The translations under genes were made by a program, and so were the position numbers. A stretch of DNA of 55,044 nucleotides from Bacilli bacterium (GTDB lineage Bacteria > Bacillota_I > Bacilli_A > RF39 > UBA660), in NCBI GenBank assembly GCA_017511945.1, contig JAFWHR010000008.1, positions 1 to 55,044 on the forward strand, read 5' to 3'. Below are positions 7,994-15,893 of this stretch, in pieces. The notes below the pieces were generated by a model. It saw only the letters and a list, made by a program, of their open reading frames with translations, searched no databases and was not told the origin of the DNA. Position 1 is the stretch's first letter, and each line of letters starts with the position of its first letter.

Positions 7994-9364
7994 ATGGAAA
8001 AAGTTACAATGGAAAAGATAGTAAGTGTGTGTAAGCAATATGGATTTATATTTAGGGGTAGTGAAATATACGGGGGTCTTGCCAATACTTGGGATTATGG
8101 ACCACTTGGTTCAAGATTAAAAAATAACGTAAAAGACACATGGAGGAAGAGATTTATTCAAGAAAATGATAACAGTTTTGAAATTGATGCAGATATACTA
8201 ATGCATCCAAAAGTATGGGAAGCATCAGGTCATATATCAAGTTTTTCAGATCCCTTAATTGACTGTAAAGGATGTAAGAGTAGATTTAGAGCCGATAAAC
8301 TAATAGAAGAATTTACCGATGAGATAAATCCAGATACATTGTCAGATGAAGAAATGGTTAAATATATTAAAGATAATAATATAAAATGTCCAAAATGTGG
8401 CAAATGTGATTATACTGATATTAGACAGTTTAATTTGATGTTTGAAACATATAGGGGAGTTATTAAAAATGATTCTGATGTTGTCTATCTAAGACCAGAA
8501 ACGGCTCAAGGGGAGTTTATTAATTTTATAAATGTACAAAGAACCATGAGAGCAAAACTACCTTTTGGAATTGGTCAAATTGGAAAAGCCTTTAGAAATG
8601 AAATAACACCAGGTAATTTTATATTTAGAACAATTGAGTTTGAACAGATGGAACACCAACTATTTTGTAAAAAAGGAACAGATAATGACTTTTACGAATT
8701 TTATAAAGATTATGCAATGAATTATTTAAAAGATTTGGGTTTAAACCCTGAAAAGTTAAGATTTAAAGATCATGAAAAATTGGCTCATTACGCTAAAGGA
8801 GCCTGTGACATTCAGTACTTTTATCCACAGGGATGGGATGAACTTTGGGGAACTCATAATAGAACAGATTATGATCTATCAAAACATGAGGAATACTCTG
8901 GAGAGTCTTTAGAATATTTAGATCCAGAAGATAATAAGAAATACATTCCATATGTGGTTGAAAGTTCCGTAGGTTGTGATAGATTAGTTCTTGCCATACT
9001 ATGTGATTCATATAAAGAAGAATTATTAGAAGATGGAACTACTAGAGAAGTAATGAGTTTTCATCCAGCTATCGCACCTTATAAAGTAGCGGTTTTACCT
9101 TTAGTTAAAAAATATCACAGTGAAAAAGCTAAAGAGATCTATAAAGAATTATCAAAAGAATTCATGTGTACATATGATGAGACAGGTAATATAGGAAAAA
9201 GATATAGAAGGCAAGATGTTGCTGGAACGCCTTACTGCATAACCATTGATGATGAGACTATTAATAATAAAACAGTAACTATTAGAGATAGGGATACGAT
9301 GAAGCAAATTACTATTAAACTAGAAGATGTAATTAACTATATAAATAATAAAATTAAGTTTTAA
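7994..9364 (+). CDS. glyS: Glycyl-tRNA synthetase (single-chain, class II)
   Basis: This enzyme charges tRNA-Gly. At 456 residues it is the homodimeric alpha2 type, not GlyQ/GlyS. Visible are the motif GGLANTWDYGPLG near the N-terminus, a zinc site (CKGCKSRF and CPKCGKC), class II motif 2 (FRNEITPGNFIFRTIEFEQMEH), motif 3 (ESSVGCDRLVLAIL) and a C-terminal anticodon-binding domain (APYKVAVLPL). I chose ATG 7994, 8 nt after AAGGA; an ATG at 7985 would overlap that ribosome site. It is controlled by the T-box immediately upstream. Confidence 0.96.
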   Translation: MEKVTMEKIVSVCKQYGFIFRGSEIYGGLANTWDYGPLGSRLKNNVKDTWRKRFIQENDNSFEIDADILMHPKVWEASGHISSFSDPLIDCKGCKSRFRADKLIEEFTDEINPDTLSDEEMVKYIKDNNIKCPKCGKCDYTDIRQFNLMFETYRGVIKNDSDVVYLRPETAQGEFINFINVQRTMRAKLPFGIGQIGKAFRNEITPGNFIFRTIEFEQMEHQLFCKKGTDNDFYEFYKDYAMNYLKDLGLNPEKLRFKDHEKLAHYAKGACDIQYFYPQGWDELWGTHNRTDYDLSKHEEYSGESLEYLDPEDNKKYIPYVVESSVGCDRLVLAILCDSYKEELLEDGTTREVMSFHPAIAPYKVAVLPLVKKYHSEKAKEIYKELSKEFMCTYDETGNIGKRYRRQDVAGTPYCITIDDETINNKTVTIRDRDTMKQITIKLEDVINYINNKIKF

Positions 9365-9365
9365 A

Positions 9366-9396
9366 AATTATGTGTTTAGCGCACATGATTTTTTTT
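9366..9396 (+). terminator. Intrinsic terminator after glyS
   Basis: Stem AATTATGTG (9366-9374) with CACATGATT (9382-9390), one G-U pair, 7-nt loop, then a run of T to 9396. Confidence 0.8.
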
Positions 9397-9399
9397 ATT

Positions 9400-9620
9400 C
9401 TATTTATTAGTTTAATATACATAATTATTCATATTTGTACCCAGTAGTATAAGAATATAATAATAATTGTATACAAGTTCACATAATAAAAAATGCTTAA
9501 AAATGTGTAATTATGAAGCAAAATCATTAGTTTATTATGAGTCTGAATGGATGATTCTAAAATGTAAAAAATTGTAAAAAAATAATCATAAAAATAATTT
9601 ATCAAAAATATGACTTGTCT
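9400..9620. other. AT-rich intergenic stretch with no recognisable gene
   Basis: Between the glyS terminator and the promoter of the surface-protein gene I see only AT-rich sequence with frequent stops in all frames. I find no clear hairpin, RNA gene or operator. A long regulatory region for the surface protein is possible. Confidence 0.4.
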
Positions 9621-9625
9621 TTTTT

Positions 9626-9654
9626 TTGCTTGTTTGCTAAACTTGTATTATAAG
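9626..9654 (+). promoter_or_regulatory. Probable promoter of the TasA-like surface protein gene
   Basis: TTGCTT (9626-9631), 17-bp spacer, TATAAG (9649-9654). About 70 nt of leader follow, ending in a strong ribosome site (AATGGAGG). Confidence 0.5.
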
Positions 9655-9726
9655 GTAGGAGATAACAAAAAAACTACTTAAAGTAGAAGTGTTATCTAAA
9701 ACTTTTAGAAAGAATGGAGGAAAAAT

Positions 9727-10719
9727 ATGAGAAAAAGTGAAAGGGATAAGAGGACTTATCTCATAATAGGACTATGTGCGGTTCTAGTAGTAATGGTAGT
9801 GGGATTTGCCGCATTTAGTAGCCAACTACAAATCAATGGTACATCTGAGATATCAAGTAACTGGGATGTACATATAAAAGATAATGGAGTAACTTATAAA
9901 AATGCGGTTGATGCAACAAGTACTTTAGCAGAGAAGACAAGTAATTTAGTTGCAACATTTGCGTGCAGCCTAATAACACCAGGAAAGTCAACTATATCAT
10001 ATGATGTAGTAGTAGAAAACAAAGGGACTTTGAATGCAAAACTTGATAGCATAAATTTAACGGGAGGAAATAGCGCAATATCAGTAGTAACTTCTCCAAC
10101 AAATGCGTCACTAAGTACTTCACCTATAGTACTTGCACCTAATGATGAGACCACAATAACAGTAACAGTATTATATAATGATATTAATACTCAGCCAACA
10201 GGATCAGGACTAACAACAAATATAACAGCACAATTAAACTTCTCACAGACAAATGATTCACCAGCTCCTGTCACACCAACACGTACAATAGACCAGACAT
10301 TTGTACCACAGTATTATGAATATCATAGAGGAGGTAATGTTACTGTAGGACAGGCTGCTGATACAACGGGTTGGGTACAAGATTCAACAGAACTTACAGG
10401 AAGAAATTACTTTTTAGGACACGATGTTGAAGGAGGAAATGTAACTGCTAATTATGCATGCTTTGTAATAAATGATACTCAGTACTGTATGAAAGCAAGT
10501 TCTGATGGATCTACATTTAATGCTAATAAGGGTCTTTTAGGAACTTTAAAAGATGCAGGAACGATAACTTGCAGCAGTTTCAATGATTCTGGCGCTTTAT
10601 GTAGTGGCGGCGGCCTTGGAGATTTGAATGCTTTTTCAGGTGGGGATGCTGAAACTGCTTCTACTGGCAGCGTGCGTTGTATTGCCTATGGCGACGGCTA
10701 TTCGGAATGCACTGAGTAG
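9727..10719 (+). CDS. TasA/camelysin-like secreted surface protein with cysteine-rich C-terminal domain
   Basis: The 330 residues start with a charged N-terminus and one hydrophobic segment (about 11-30) ending FAAFSSQLQINGTSEI, similar to the start of TasA/CalY-type fibre proteins exported through SipW-type signal peptidases. A beta-rich, Thr/Asn-rich domain follows (about 35-180). The second half (from about 195) is a different Gly/Asn-rich domain with six cysteines, starting near FVPQYYEYHRGGN, with cysteines concentrated near the end (YACF, YCMK, ITCSS, ALCSGGG, VRCIAYGDGY, ECTE). The last 43 codons are far richer in G+C than the rest. It is monocistronic. The surface location is inferred. 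Confidence 0.65.
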   Translation: MRKSERDKRTYLIIGLCAVLVVMVVGFAAFSSQLQINGTSEISSNWDVHIKDNGVTYKNAVDATSTLAEKTSNLVATFACSLITPGKSTISYDVVVENKGTLNAKLDSINLTGGNSAISVVTSPTNASLSTSPIVLAPNDETTITVTVLYNDINTQPTGSGLTTNITAQLNFSQTNDSPAPVTPTRTIDQTFVPQYYEYHRGGNVTVGQAADTTGWVQDSTELTGRNYFLGHDVEGGNVTANYACFVINDTQYCMKASSDGSTFNANKGLLGTLKDAGTITCSSFNDSGALCSGGGLGDLNAFSGGDAETASTGSVRCIAYGDGYSECTE

Positions 10720-10740
10720 TAGTCCAGTTTCGCGCCGTTT
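10591..10740 (+). other. GC-rich island at the 3' end of the surface-protein gene
   Basis: 79 of these 150 bases are G or C, against roughly one third in the preceding part of the same gene. The island covers the last 43 codons and about 20 bases after the stop, ending near TTTCGCGCCG. Codons such as GGC, GCC, GTG, CGT, GAC and TGC are common here and rare nearby. This composition is seen directly; its cause is discussed in the findings. Confidence 0.8.
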
Positions 10741-10828
10741 CTAAGAATCTAAGATCCTATATTTGTGTAATAAATATACTAAATTAAGAAAAGAATTATT
10801 AGATATATAATAAACATAATAAGAAGAA

Positions 10829-10853
10829 GCGTCATTCACTTTAGTGAATGCGC
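10829..10853. repeat. Strong inverted repeat / possible RNA hairpin
   Basis: GCG (29-31), one bulged T, then CATTCACT (10833-10840) pair with AGTGAATG (10843-10850) and CGC (10851-10853). It begins a 100-nt non-coding segment, relatively G-rich around 10854-10890, that ends in a second hairpin. It could be the end of the surface-protein transcript or the 5' hairpin of a small RNA. Confidence 0.5.
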
Positions 10854-10901
10854 AAGGGGCCGAATGAAATGTAGGAATGGCAACTTCGAATAAAATGTGA
10901 T

Positions 10902-10929
10902 AAAAGATCCATAGAACTATGGGTCTTTT
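10902..10929 (+). terminator. Terminator-like hairpin upstream of uvrC
   Basis: AAAAGATCCATA (10902-10913) pairs with TATGGGTCTTTT (10918-10929), 12 bp with one G-U pair and a GAAC loop. The T-tract is inside the stem and short, so efficiency is uncertain. uvrC has its own -10 (TATAAT 10949-10954) just downstream. Confidence 0.55.
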
Positions 10930-10976
10930 AAAATGTAAGAAAAAAGTATATAATTATTTTCAAAGAGGTCGATATT

Positions 10977-12737
10977 ATGATATTAGAAAAGTTAAAGTTA
11001 GTTCCACACGAACCTGGATGTTATTTGATGAAAAACTCTAACGGAGTGATTATATATGTCGGTAAAGCTAAAGATTTAAGAAATAGATTAAACTCTTACT
11101 TTCACTCATCACATACTGGGAAGACAGCTAAATTAGTATCTGAGATCAGAGATTTTGATTATATAGTAGTATCATCTGAAACGGAATCTTTAATACTAGA
11201 AATTAATTTAATTAAAAAACATGATCCAAAATATAACATATTATTAAGAGATGATAAGAGTTATCCATATATTGAGTTAACTATAGAAAAAGTTCCAAGA
11301 CTTCAAATAGTTAGAAATGTCCATAGAAAGAAAAAGAAAACCAGATTATTTGGACCTTATCCAAATGTATCAGCAGCTAAATCTACTGTAAATCTACTAA
11401 ATAGACTGTATCCATTAAGAAAATGTAGGACTTATCAAAAAAGACCTTGTCTATATTTTCACATTGGCCAGTGCTTAGGTTATTGTACAAATGATGTGGA
11501 TGAAAATAAAATTAAGAATATGGAAAATGAAATAGTTAGATTTTTAAAAGGTGATGATAAGATTGTTACTGATAAATTAAAAAGAGAAATTGAAATAGAA
11601 AGTAACAATTTGAGATATGAAAAAGCTTTAGAATTAAAAGAGATGCTTGATTATATAAATGCAGTTATGGTTAAACAAAAAATTGAGACCAATGATGATA
11701 TAGATAGAGATGTATTTGGATTTTACAATGATGGAGTATATTTAAGTGTATTTGTATTTTTTATAAGAGGAAGTAAGATAAAAGGTCATCATCATCAGAT
11801 AATCCCTCTTATAGATACTGAAGGTGAAGAATTAACGAGATATATTGCTAAATTTTATGATAAAGCGCTTATTCCAAAAGAGGTATTAGTTCCGAATATT
11901 GTAGATGAAAAACTATTATCAGATTATTTCAATATAACCGTTAAAGTTCCTGTTAGAGGTGTTAAAAGAAAAATTGTTTTAATGGCCTGTGACAATGCAA
12001 AAAAGCAACTTGAAGATAAGATAGAACTTATAAACAAAGATGAAATGATGACTAGTAAAGCTAATGAAGAACTTAGGGAAATATTAAATCTAGACAGATT
12101 AGATAGAATTGAACTATTTGATAATGCTCATCTATTTGGAACTTATAACGTATCTGGAATGGTCGTATTTAAAGATGGAAGACCAGCTAAAAATGAATAT
12201 AGAAAATACAAATTATCTGTAGATAAAAACGATGATTATGGATCAATGAGAGAAGTAATTTACAGAAGATATTTTAGAGTTCTTAAAGATAATTTAGTAA
12301 AACCTGATTTAATTATCGTTGATGGCGGTATAGGACAGATGAATATAGCAAGAGAAGTTTTAGATAGTTTAAGTATAGATATTAATTTAGTGGGATTAAA
12401 AAAAGATGACAAGCACTCGACTAATGCTTTAGTTACTTTTGATAGAGAAATACCTATTGAAAAGAGAAGTAATCTATTTCACTACTTAGAGAGAATGCAA
12501 GATGAGGTACACAACTATACGATTAATTATCATAGGCAAATAAGAAGCAAAGGCCTTTATGCATCGATACTCGATAATGTGGAAGGTATAGGAGCAAAAA
12601 GAAAAGAAAAATTACTAAAAAAGTATAAAACTGTAAATAAATTAAAACAAGCACAACTAGAAGATTTATCTAAAATAGTACCTAGTGATGTTGCTGAAAA
12701 TATTAAAAAAGTATTAGATGAGATAGAGAAAAAATAG
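10977..12737 (+). CDS. uvrC: UvrABC excinuclease subunit C
   Basis: UvrC makes the two incisions in nucleotide excision repair after UvrB loading. The 586 residues show the GIY-YIG 3'-nuclease (GCYLMKNSNGVIIYVGKAK and LRNRLNSYF, residues 14-45), the UVR UvrB-binding motif near 200, the RNase H-like 5'-nuclease domain (LIIVDGGIGQMNIA) and C-terminal helix-hairpin-helix motifs (DNVEGIGAKRKEKLL). Length is typical. The start ATG 10977 follows AGAGGTCG. Confidence 0.96.
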   Translation: MILEKLKLVPHEPGCYLMKNSNGVIIYVGKAKDLRNRLNSYFHSSHTGKTAKLVSEIRDFDYIVVSSETESLILEINLIKKHDPKYNILLRDDKSYPYIELTIEKVPRLQIVRNVHRKKKKTRLFGPYPNVSAAKSTVNLLNRLYPLRKCRTYQKRPCLYFHIGQCLGYCTNDVDENKIKNMENEIVRFLKGDDKIVTDKLKREIEIESNNLRYEKALELKEMLDYINAVMVKQKIETNDDIDRDVFGFYNDGVYLSVFVFFIRGSKIKGHHHQIIPLIDTEGEELTRYIAKFYDKALIPKEVLVPNIVDEKLLSDYFNITVKVPVRGVKRKIVLMACDNAKKQLEDKIELINKDEMMTSKANEELREILNLDRLDRIELFDNAHLFGTYNVSGMVVFKDGRPAKNEYRKYKLSVDKNDDYGSMREVIYRRYFRVLKDNLVKPDLIIVDGGIGQMNIAREVLDSLSIDINLVGLKKDDKHSTNALVTFDREIPIEKRSNLFHYLERMQDEVHNYTINYHRQIRSKGLYASILDNVEGIGAKRKEKLLKKYKTVNKLKQAQLEDLSKIVPSDVAENIKKVLDEIEKK

Positions 12738-12833
12738 TCAGCTCTATTCAAAACTATGCTTGATAAAAATGTAGATGTTAAAGATATCTCATATTACACA
12801 GGGCTTTCAGAAAATGAAATACTAAAGATGTAG
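12738..12833 (+). pseudogene. C-terminal remnant of a PD-(D/E)XK (Rpn-type) nuclease/transposase gene
   Basis: Directly after the uvrC stop, in the same frame, lies SALFKTMLDKNVDVKDISYY followed by TGLSENEILKM and a stop. This matches the C-terminal tail of the next gene (LYLENVDINTISKVTGLSVK). No start or upstream domain remains, so it is a decayed fragment of a second family member. Confidence 0.7.
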
Positions 12834-12853
12834 ATTATTATCTACACTTTTTT
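12829..12853 (+). terminator. Intrinsic terminator after uvrC and the remnant
   Basis: TGTAGAT (12829-12835) pairs with ATCTACA (12840-12846), TATT loop, then CTTTTTT. Confidence 0.75.
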
Positions 12854-12961
12854 AATAATTTCTACTGTAAAAAAAAGGAAATCAACATATTTGTGTCGAA
12901 TGTTATATATAGAGAATACTTTTAAAGTGTTTTCAAAATATACAGAAAGGACCGATATAAA

Positions 12962-13879
12962 ATGAATGAAAAAATTTATAGTAAAACAGTAGATGAAATT
13001 ATTAAAAATTTAGAAGAAAGAGAAGAAGTTATAAATGCCTTAAATGATAGAGTGTTTAAAAGTTTATTTTTAGATGAATCTTTAAGAGGAATACTATCTT
13101 ACATAATATCTTATGTAACCGAGATAGATAAAGATTATATCTATGAAAACATGTATGTTACAGACTCTTATGAAAGTGTGCATAACATAAAAGAAAGAGA
13201 AAATACTCACGATCTAAAAGTAGAGGTTGGAAGTAATGTGATTACTTTAGAGATGAATCAGTTTAATGATAGAGAAACTAGATTTAGAAACTCCGCTCAC
13301 TTCCATGAGTCTATAATTAAGAAGTTAGAAAGAGCAAAGAAAAAAGAAGATATAGGAAGAGTAATACAAATATCGTTTGATGGAAAAGTAGGTTATTCAT
13401 CTGATTTAATATCCAGTATAATGATGATGGACCTAAAGCGTCACATAATAGATACTTCAGAGGAAAACTTCATAAAATATAAAATAAATCTTTCAAAACT
13501 TAGAAAAATAGATTATAATGTAAGTAATCTTTCGAGATTTGAGAGGATACTACTTATAATGATGGAAAATAAAAAAAGAAAACTTAAAAGTCTCGCAAAA
13601 GGAGATAAGGAGTTAGAGACTATGGTAAAGAAAATAGAAGATATGTCAAAAGATCCTAATATGGTAAGATATATAAAAGATGAGAATTTAAGAAGGATAG
13701 CTTATGAGATGGATATGGAAGAGTCAAATAAAAAAGGTCATGAAACTGGATATAGTGAAGGTCATGAGCAGGCAAAAATAGAAGTTGTTAAGAATTTATA
13801 TTTAGAAAATGTAGACATCAACACTATATCTAAAGTAACTGGATTATCTGTAAAAGAGATAGAAGAGATTGTAAAATAG
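12962..13879 (+). CDS. PD-(D/E)XK nuclease family putative transposase (Rpn-type)
   Basis: The 305-residue protein belongs to the Rpn/PF12784-like family often annotated as recombination-promoting nuclease. The N-terminal part (DRVFKSLFLDESLRGILSYI) and the core HDLKVEVGSNVITLEMNQF, which supplies the Asp...Glu-x-Asn of a PD-(D/E)XK site, are intact. A charged helical linker and an HTH-like tail (VDINTISKVTGLSVKEIEEI) complete it. It has its own ribosome site (AGAAAGGA) and terminator. In this family activity has been shown for RecA-independent recombination in E. coli; whether it moves itself is unclear. Confidence 0.8.
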   Translation: MNEKIYSKTVDEIIKNLEEREEVINALNDRVFKSLFLDESLRGILSYIISYVTEIDKDYIYENMYVTDSYESVHNIKERENTHDLKVEVGSNVITLEMNQFNDRETRFRNSAHFHESIIKKLERAKKKEDIGRVIQISFDGKVGYSSDLISSIMMMDLKRHIIDTSEENFIKYKINLSKLRKIDYNVSNLSRFERILLIMMENKKRKLKSLAKGDKELETMVKKIEDMSKDPNMVRYIKDENLRRIAYEMDMEESNKKGHETGYSEGHEQAKIEVVKNLYLENVDINTISKVTGLSVKEIEEIVK

Positions 13880-13882
13880 TTT

Positions 13883-13908
13883 AAAGAGTTATTTAGCTCT
13901 TTTTTTTC
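13883..13908 (+). terminator. Intrinsic terminator after the Rpn-type gene
   Basis: AAAGAGTT (13883-13890) pairs with AGCTCTTT (13895-13902), including one G-U pair, followed by six T. Confidence 0.75.
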
Positions 13909-13976
13909 TTATAATAATTTTTAAATTTACTTCCACCTATAAAACCGTTTTGAAAAAATATATGTGTTTAAGTCTC

Positions 13977-14005
13977 TTTACAATTTGTTCATAATTTGAT
14001 ATATT
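13977..14005 (+). promoter_or_regulatory. Sigma-A promoter for the 14.0-15.8 kb operon
   Basis: TTTACA (13977-13982), 17-bp spacer, TATATT (14000-14005); start expected near 14012, then the first ATG at 14034. Confidence 0.65.
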
Positions 14006-14033
14006 TGATTAGTAGAACATGGGAGTATGATTT

Positions 14034-14600
14034 ATGAAGAAGAGTTTGAAAATAATAGGTATTATGGTTATAATTATAGGAATATTAATAGGATGTGCTA
14101 CTATATGGGTAAATGGTCTTATGGAAGATCAAAAAAAGACTAAGAAAACCATGAAAATAGTGTTAAAATCATATGATAATTTTAATAATAGAGTAGAGGA
14201 GTTTTCTTCAATCAGAAATGAATATTATCAATATAAAGAAGATTTATATTTAGAATCGTTAGGTTCTAAAACAGCTGACTGGGATAAGTTTATGGATGAG
14301 TATGCAGATACAATTAGAGAAGTTGAAAAGGCATCAAAAAACTTAAAATCCAACTGCAAAATTAAATATGGAGATGTAAATACAAATAGTAAATGTACAG
14401 CTTTTAAAGCAAATTATGAGGCTGCTATGAACTATTATATAAGTGATGTTAAAATATATAATAAACTAGTTGATGAATATGATGAGTGGAATAAAGATGG
14501 AAAATATCCAAAACTGAAAAAAGGAACTTTTCCTGTTTATAAAAAGTACATTGACTTTGATGATGATGGTGAAAAATTTGGCAGTGAGGTAGAAAAATGA
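14034..14600 (+). CDS. Membrane-anchored or lipoprotein of unknown function
   Basis: The N-terminus (MKKSLKIIGIMVIIIGILIG, then Cys21) could be a lipobox (LIGC) or an uncleaved anchor, since the sequence after the cysteine is still hydrophobic (ATIWVNGLM). The remaining 150 residues are charged, helical and Tyr-rich, with a disulphide-capable pair (SNCKIKYG and NSKCTAF). I do not recognise the family. It overlaps the following phosphodiester-glycosidase gene by 4 nt, so the two probably act together outside the membrane. Confidence 0.65.
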   Translation: MKKSLKIIGIMVIIIGILIGCATIWVNGLMEDQKKTKKTMKIVLKSYDNFNNRVEEFSSIRNEYYQYKEDLYLESLGSKTADWDKFMDEYADTIREVEKASKNLKSNCKIKYGDVNTNSKCTAFKANYEAAMNYYISDVKIYNKLVDEYDEWNKDGKYPKLKKGTFPVYKKYIDFDDDGEKFGSEVEK

Positions 14601-15820
14601 GCAAAAAAAAATATAAAATGATAGATGATGAAGAGTTAAATACTATGACGCGAAGCAGTCGAATTCCTAAAAAGTATAGACAGTCTAAATATGATGAAAA
14701 CTCTGAATTTGAAAAGTTTAAATCAAAACTATATGAGCAGTATAAAGATGAAGAAAAAGAAATTAAATTAGAAAAACCAAAGAAAAACAAATTAAAACTT
14801 TGGCAAAAAATATTAGTCGGTGTAATTTGTATATTTTTACTAATAGGTTCTTCCTTTGCCTTTCTTCTTTATGGTCCATATCCTAATTTTAGAGAGTGGC
14901 TCATAACGACGGCTATGACGACTATGAATCATCAGTATTTAGCTAAGTGGTTTTATAGTGATAAAACGATAGATAAAGTTCTCAAAAAGAACTATGTTAA
15001 AGAGTCTGGCGAAGGGACTAATACTAATTTAGTTACTTTTGTTGATTATAGTAATTCAAAAATACTATACAAAAACAAATATGAAAAAGAGATATTAACT
15101 AAAGATAAAGATAACGATTTATATAAACTTGTCAACATAAATGAAGGCTCTATGAGAGGGTATCTCATAGTAATATATGATCCATCTAAAGTTAAAATGG
15201 AAACAGCATCCACCATGGGAAGTAAAGGTGAGATGCTTGTAGATATTGCTAAACGAACTGACAGTGTAGTTGCAATGAACGCAAGTGGTTTTATAGATCC
15301 TAATTACAACAGTAATGGAGGAAGACCATATGGTGCAGTTATTAAAGATGGCAAAATCGTAAGTAATTTAGAGAAGGCAAATGTCGGAGGAGGTATTGTC
15401 GGTTTTACAAATGAAAACGTGCTAATTTTAGGAAAGATGAGCGGGGAAGAGGCAATTAAAAAAGGCGTAAGAGATGCGATGGAATTTGGACCATATTTAA
15501 TTGTTAATGGAACCCCTTCATTTATCAAAGGAAATGGAGGTTGGGGTACGGCTCCAAGAAGTGCGATTGGTCAAAGACAAGATGGAATAGTATTGTTTCT
15601 AGTTATGGATGGAAGAGATTATTCACATGGGGTTGATGGAGTTGGAATGGTAGAACTTACTGAACTTTTGATGAGATATGGTGCATATAACGCTTCAAAT
15701 TTAGATGGTGGAACCTCTTCTGGACTTGTCATTAATGGACAGCTTATCAATAAACCTGTAAATGGAAGTGGAGAAAATAGAACGAGAGAAATACCTGATG
15801 CATGGGTAGTAAAAAAATAA
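14597..15820 (+). CDS. Membrane-anchored phosphodiester glycosidase (NAGPA) domain protein
   Basis: A basic cytoplasmic region (1-70) with many Lys/Glu, one membrane helix (about 71-92) and an extracellular NAGPA domain (about 150-405). The domain is recognisable from VVAMNASGFIDP, RPYGAVIKDG, GPYLIVNGTPS, APRSAIGQRQDG, LVMDGRDYSHGVD and NLDGGTSSGLVINGQLIN. Family members cleave GlcNAc-phosphodiesters or related linkages on surface polymers; some sit in exopolysaccharide or teichoic-acid loci. The substrate here is unknown. It overlaps the upstream anchored-protein gene by ATGA. Confidence 0.85.
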   Translation: MSKKKYKMIDDEELNTMTRSSRIPKKYRQSKYDENSEFEKFKSKLYEQYKDEEKEIKLEKPKKNKLKLWQKILVGVICIFLLIGSSFAFLLYGPYPNFREWLITTAMTTMNHQYLAKWFYSDKTIDKVLKKNYVKESGEGTNTNLVTFVDYSNSKILYKNKYEKEILTKDKDNDLYKLVNINEGSMRGYLIVIYDPSKVKMETASTMGSKGEMLVDIAKRTDSVVAMNASGFIDPNYNSNGGRPYGAVIKDGKIVSNLEKANVGGGIVGFTNENVLILGKMSGEEAIKKGVRDAMEFGPYLIVNGTPSFIKGNGGWGTAPRSAIGQRQDGIVLFLVMDGRDYSHGVDGVGMVELTELLMRYGAYNASNLDGGTSSGLVINGQLINKPVNGSGENRTREIPDAWVVKK

Positions 15821-15837
15821 TTTTATATAAATATTTT

Positions 15838-15865
15838 GAGTAAAAGGATACTTTTACTCCTTTTT
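15838..15865 (+). terminator. Intrinsic terminator
   Basis: Perfect 9-bp stem GAGTAAAAG (15838-15846) / CTTTTACTC (15851-15859), GATA loop, then CTTTTT. An extended -10 (TGATATAAT, 15867-15875) for the Xer gene follows at once. Confidence 0.85.
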
Positions 15866-15893
15866 ATGATATAATCTTTATGGTGGAAGGTAT

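Noticed and set aside
9400-9620. Possible small RNA or short gene in the long gap before the surface-protein gene.
   Set aside because: Stops are dense in all frames, and I saw neither a convincing promoter-terminator pair nor stable stems.
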